From the NCBI RefSeq assembly GCF_003149455.1, contig NZ_QFFK01000017.1:1-64000 (forward strand): 64,000 nucleotides of DNA, read 5' to 3'. The DNA comes from Chitinophaga deserti. GTDB lineage: Bacteria > Bacteroidota > Bacteroidia > Chitinophagales > Chitinophagaceae. The notes under the pieces were generated by a model. That model ran no database searches. It worked only from the letters and a program-made list of their open reading frames with translations, and had not been told where the DNA came from. Shown one piece after another: positions 61,684 to 64,000 of this stretch (positions are counted from its first letter, which is position 1; each line of letters opens with the position of its first letter). Position numbers and translations under genes: made by a program.

Positions 61684-62544
61684 ATGAGCCCCACATCCCT
61701 GCTCCTTGTTATTGCTGCCGCGGTGCTTCATGCGCTGTGGAACCTGCTTACGAAACAGGTAAAAGGCGGTCTTCTCTTCTTCTGGCTGGTATCTCTTTTC
61801 TCTGCGGTCTTATTCCTGCCATTCCTCATCCGTGAGCTGCTGCGTGCTCCGTTACAGCTGAACCAGGCTGCCCTTACGCTGGCCCTGGGCAGCGGATTGC
61901 TGCATATCTTCTACTTCGTGGCCCTGCAGGCAGGGTACAGGAAGGGCGACCTCTCGGTAGTGTATCCTGTTGCGAGGGGGGCAGGCCCCCTGTTTTCCGT
62001 ACTGGGGGCGGTGCTGCTATTCGGGGAACGCATGGGTATCTGGGCCGTTTGCGGTTTTTTACTCATCATTGCCGGGGTATGTGTGCTGGCGTGGCTCAGT
62101 GGTGGTAAAGAAGGGAAATCGGTACGGCAGGGCGTATATTTCGGACTGCTGACGGGGTTCTTCATTGCAGGATACACCCTGTGGGATAAGGCTGCCGTGG
62201 CAGACTATGGCGTGTCGGCCATCGTGATCGCCTTTGCTTCCATGATACTGCCGCTGGTATTGCTCATTCCCGTAACCTGGGGTAAGCGCCACGATATCGG
62301 CGTTGAAATAAAACTCCACTGGAAGCAGATACTGGGCGTTGCGGTGCTTCAGCCGCTATCGTACCTCCTTGTGCTCATCGCCATGAAAACGACCCCTGTC
62401 CACTACGTGGCCCCGGTAAGGGAAGTGAGCATCGTTTTCGGCGTTTTCTTCGGTATTAATGTATTGAAGGAGAAAGACAGCGGCAAGAGACTCCTGGCCG
62501 CCGTGGTCATCCTGGCCGGGATTGTGCTCCTGTCACAAACATAA
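61684..62544 (+). CDS. EamA-family (drug/metabolite) transporter
   Basis: A 286-residue ten-helix membrane protein with two EamA halves: residues 1-140 (LLLVIAAAVLHALWNLLTKQ, GDLSVVYPVARGAGPLFSVLGA) and 150-286 (VYFGLLTGFFIAGYTLWDKAA, TTPVHYVAPVREVSIVFGVFFG). It exports or exchanges small metabolites across the inner membrane; the cargo is not predictable. I start at the ATG at 61684; an in-frame ATG at 61651 adds 11 unlikely residues. It is monocistronic. Confidence 0.9.
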   Translation: MSPTSLLLVIAAAVLHALWNLLTKQVKGGLLFFWLVSLFSAVLFLPFLIRELLRAPLQLNQAALTLALGSGLLHIFYFVALQAGYRKGDLSVVYPVARGAGPLFSVLGAVLLFGERMGIWAVCGFLLIIAGVCVLAWLSGGKEGKSVRQGVYFGLLTGFFIAGYTLWDKAAVADYGVSAIVIAFASMILPLVLLIPVTWGKRHDIGVEIKLHWKQILGVAVLQPLSYLLVLIAMKTTPVHYVAPVREVSIVFGVFFGINVLKEKDSGKRLLAAVVILAGIVLLSQT

Positions 62545-62685
62545 CATACCTGTTACTCCTTGCCATGATGGTATTTTGATAATTGCTTGTTGTTTTTTGC
62601 TGAACGCTTGCCAATTTAATGCAGGTAGCTTTTATTTATTGCCGGTTACACCTCTCCGTTACCGCAGGTTATTGAAGCAAACGTT

Positions 62686-63240
62686 ATGACAGCAAAATCA
62701 GATGCCGCGTTTCTATTCCAGCTACTGCCACAGGCAGGCGGGGAAGCCGTGCTGATGCAATTGCACGGACTTTACTTCAACCGCATCTTCAAACTCATCC
62801 TTTCCCTCGCCAAGCACCGCGAATCTGCAGAAGAGCTGGCCAGCGATGTGTTTGTAGAACTCTGGCAGCGGCGCGATAAGCTGGCCGACGTCCGCAACCC
62901 GGAAGTATACCTGTACGTGATCGCCCGTAACAAAGCTTTCGCCTGGCTCAAACAGCAGCTGCACCTTACGGACCCGCTGGACCAGATAGACGATTTCAAA
63001 CTGGATCTGGCCCGCTCACCGGAAGATCTGCTCATCTCTTCCGAAATGCTGCACCGCATAAACGTAGCCATCAACCAGCTGCCGCCCAAATGCAAACTGG
63101 TGTTCCAGCTGGTGAAAGAGCAGTCTTTCAAATACCGCGAAGTAGCGGAAATCCTCAATCTCTCCCCTAAAACCGTGGAAGCCCAGATGGGTATCGCCAT
63201 CAAAAAACTGGGCAAAGCCATTACTTTTTCCACTATCTGA
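62686..63240 (+). CDS. ECF sigma factor (second locus)
   Basis: A 184-residue ECF sigma factor. Region 2 runs from YFNRIFKLILSLAKHRESAEELASDVFVELWQRRDKL to VYLYVIARNKAFAWLKQQ; region 4 is INQLPPKCKLVFQLVKEQSFKYREVAEILNLSPKTVEAQMGIAIKKL. It is followed at 74 nt by a FecR gene, so it should drive a SusC/SusD operon lying past the window end. The start is the ATG at 62686. Confidence 0.92.
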   Translation: MTAKSDAAFLFQLLPQAGGEAVLMQLHGLYFNRIFKLILSLAKHRESAEELASDVFVELWQRRDKLADVRNPEVYLYVIARNKAFAWLKQQLHLTDPLDQIDDFKLDLARSPEDLLISSEMLHRINVAINQLPPKCKLVFQLVKEQSFKYREVAEILNLSPKTVEAQMGIAIKKLGKAITFSTI

Positions 63241-63314
63241 TTATTTTTTTATTTTCTTTTAAGGGTGCCGGGCATTTTTATCACTCCTACTATTAAACGA
63301 CCGGCATTTTTCCA

Positions 63315-64000
63315 ATGAACAGAATCTGGGAACTACTCGCTAAAAAATTCAGTCACGAGATCACGGAGCAGGAGCTGCATGAGCTCGACGGACTGTTGAA
63401 AGCCTATCAGCACGACTTTCAGCAGAGCGAGATCCTCCATGCCGTGTACGGACTGGAGGTAGTGGCCCAGGAAGATGAGGATGCACTGAAAAGAAGTGAA
63501 ATGCGGCTGAAGAAGGCCCTGGCGGCACAGGCGCCTGCCCCGGCAGAAGTGGAAGAAGCCGATGAGGTGATAATGGCGGCTAAGTCTTCCCACTTCAAAC
63601 GTTATGCGAAGTTTTACATCGCCGGACTGGTAAATGCGGCGGCTATTATCTTCTTCTTCATTCTGCCACAGCTGGGCGCTAATGGCCCCCTGTACAATAA
63701 GATCAATACGGAACGCGGTGCTAAAACAACGGTGCACCTGCCTGACGGGTCGGTGGTTACCCTCAACTCCGGCAGCCGCCTCAGTTATAATAAAGACTTC
63801 GGGGTAAAGAACCGGGAGATCAGGCTGGAAGGGGAAGCGTACTTCGATGTGGTAAAGAACCCTGGTATGCCCATGATCGTATCAACAGGCAGTGTGGATG
63901 TAAAGGTGCTGGGCACTACTTTCAATCTGAAAGCATATCCGGAAGACTCCGTGGTGGAAACCTCGCTTTTTACAGGTTCCATCCAGCTCACTTCTGCTAA
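63315..64000 (+). CDS. FecR-family anti-sigma factor, cut by the window end
   Basis: An open frame from ATG 63315 runs to the last base without a stop (228 codons). It encodes a cytoplasmic N-terminus (MNRIWELLAKKFSHEITEQE), one membrane helix (FYIAGLVNAAAIIFFFILP), and the periplasmic FecR domain (TVHLPDGSVVTLNSGSRLSYN, EGEAYFDVVKNPGMPMIVS, VKVLGTTFNLKAYPED). The C-terminal domain lies outside. It regulates the ECF factor encoded upstream. Confidence 0.9.
   Translation, partial: MNRIWELLAKKFSHEITEQELHELDGLLKAYQHDFQQSEILHAVYGLEVVAQEDEDALKRSEMRLKKALAAQAPAPAEVEEADEVIMAAKSSHFKRYAKFYIAGLVNAAAIIFFFILPQLGANGPLYNKINTERGAKTTVHLPDGSVVTLNSGSRLSYNKDFGVKNREIRLEGEAYFDVVKNPGMPMIVSTGSVDVKVLGTTFNLKAYPEDSVVETSLFTGSIQLTSA

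Overview
The window looks like a chromosomal segment of a soil-type Bacteroidetes of the Chitinophaga group (Chitinophagaceae). The evidence is two SusC/SusD pairs, ECF sigma/FecR regulatory units, DUF4843 and PKD-like lipoproteins, TlpA-type thioredoxins, a DUF1501/DUF1553 cluster, and promoters of the Bacteroidetes type (TTTG or TTG about 20 nt before TAnnTTTG). Starts mostly lack Shine-Dalgarno sequences. No rRNA, insertion sequence, phage or CRISPR array was seen. There is one tRNA (Lys, TTT). All family names come from reading motifs; no database search was run.

Layout. 1-8.6 kb: an 11-bp phased repeat, a cupin, a zinc alcohol dehydrogenase, and a TolC-RND-MFP efflux operon under an AraC regulator with direct-repeat candidate operators. 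8.7-13.5 kb: a TlpA-like thioredoxin, an M24 peptidase plus two GNATs, and an HxlR regulator facing an imine-reductase-like oxidoreductase. 13.6-19.7 kb: a MacB/FtsX-type permease, a large secreted protein of unknown family, and a NagD-like HAD phosphatase. 19.8-25.7 kb: tRNA-Lys, then a SusC/SusD pair without an STN domain. 25.9-30.9 kb: a two-gene, translationally coupled locus in which a processive GT2 glycan synthase is fused to a GH26-like hydrolase and a catalytically dead GH-A-like barrel, next to a GH-A lipoprotein whose catalytic residues are intact. 31.3-36.2 kb: small membrane proteins, a DUF481 protein, exonuclease III, a GH43 enzyme and a Tat-exported Gfo/Idh/MocA oxidoreductase. 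36.2-47.0 kb: a complete ECF sigma, FecR, SusC(STN), SusD, DUF4843, PKD-like, TlpA locus. 47.1-52.5 kb: a membrane protein, a DNA-alkylation-repair-like protein, an AraC regulator with a quinone oxidoreductase, and a second HxlR/oxidoreductase pair. 52.5-61.4 kb: a UbiD decarboxylase and a Planctomycetes-style cluster (PSCyt1-DUF1549-DUF1553, DUF1501, beta-propeller, DUF2231-PSCyt1-LRR). 61.7-64 kb: an EamA transporter, then an ECF sigma and a FecR gene cut by the window end.

How the genes work together. The SusC/D loci, GH43, FecR/ECF units and probably the unknown 766-residue protein point to glycan uptake and breakdown. The GT2-GH26 locus instead looks biosynthetic: a polymer made and secreted at the inner membrane, trimmed by a tethered endo-glycanase and handled by periplasmic barrels. 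I consider it the best candidate for an undescribed system. A second original signal is regulatory: the two HxlR/oxidoreductase pairs, 38 kb apart, share an 18-19 bp inverted-repeat motif, and both oxidoreductase promoters carry the block TTATCC(C/T)GTATTG at the -33 position, which suggests one cross-talking regulon.
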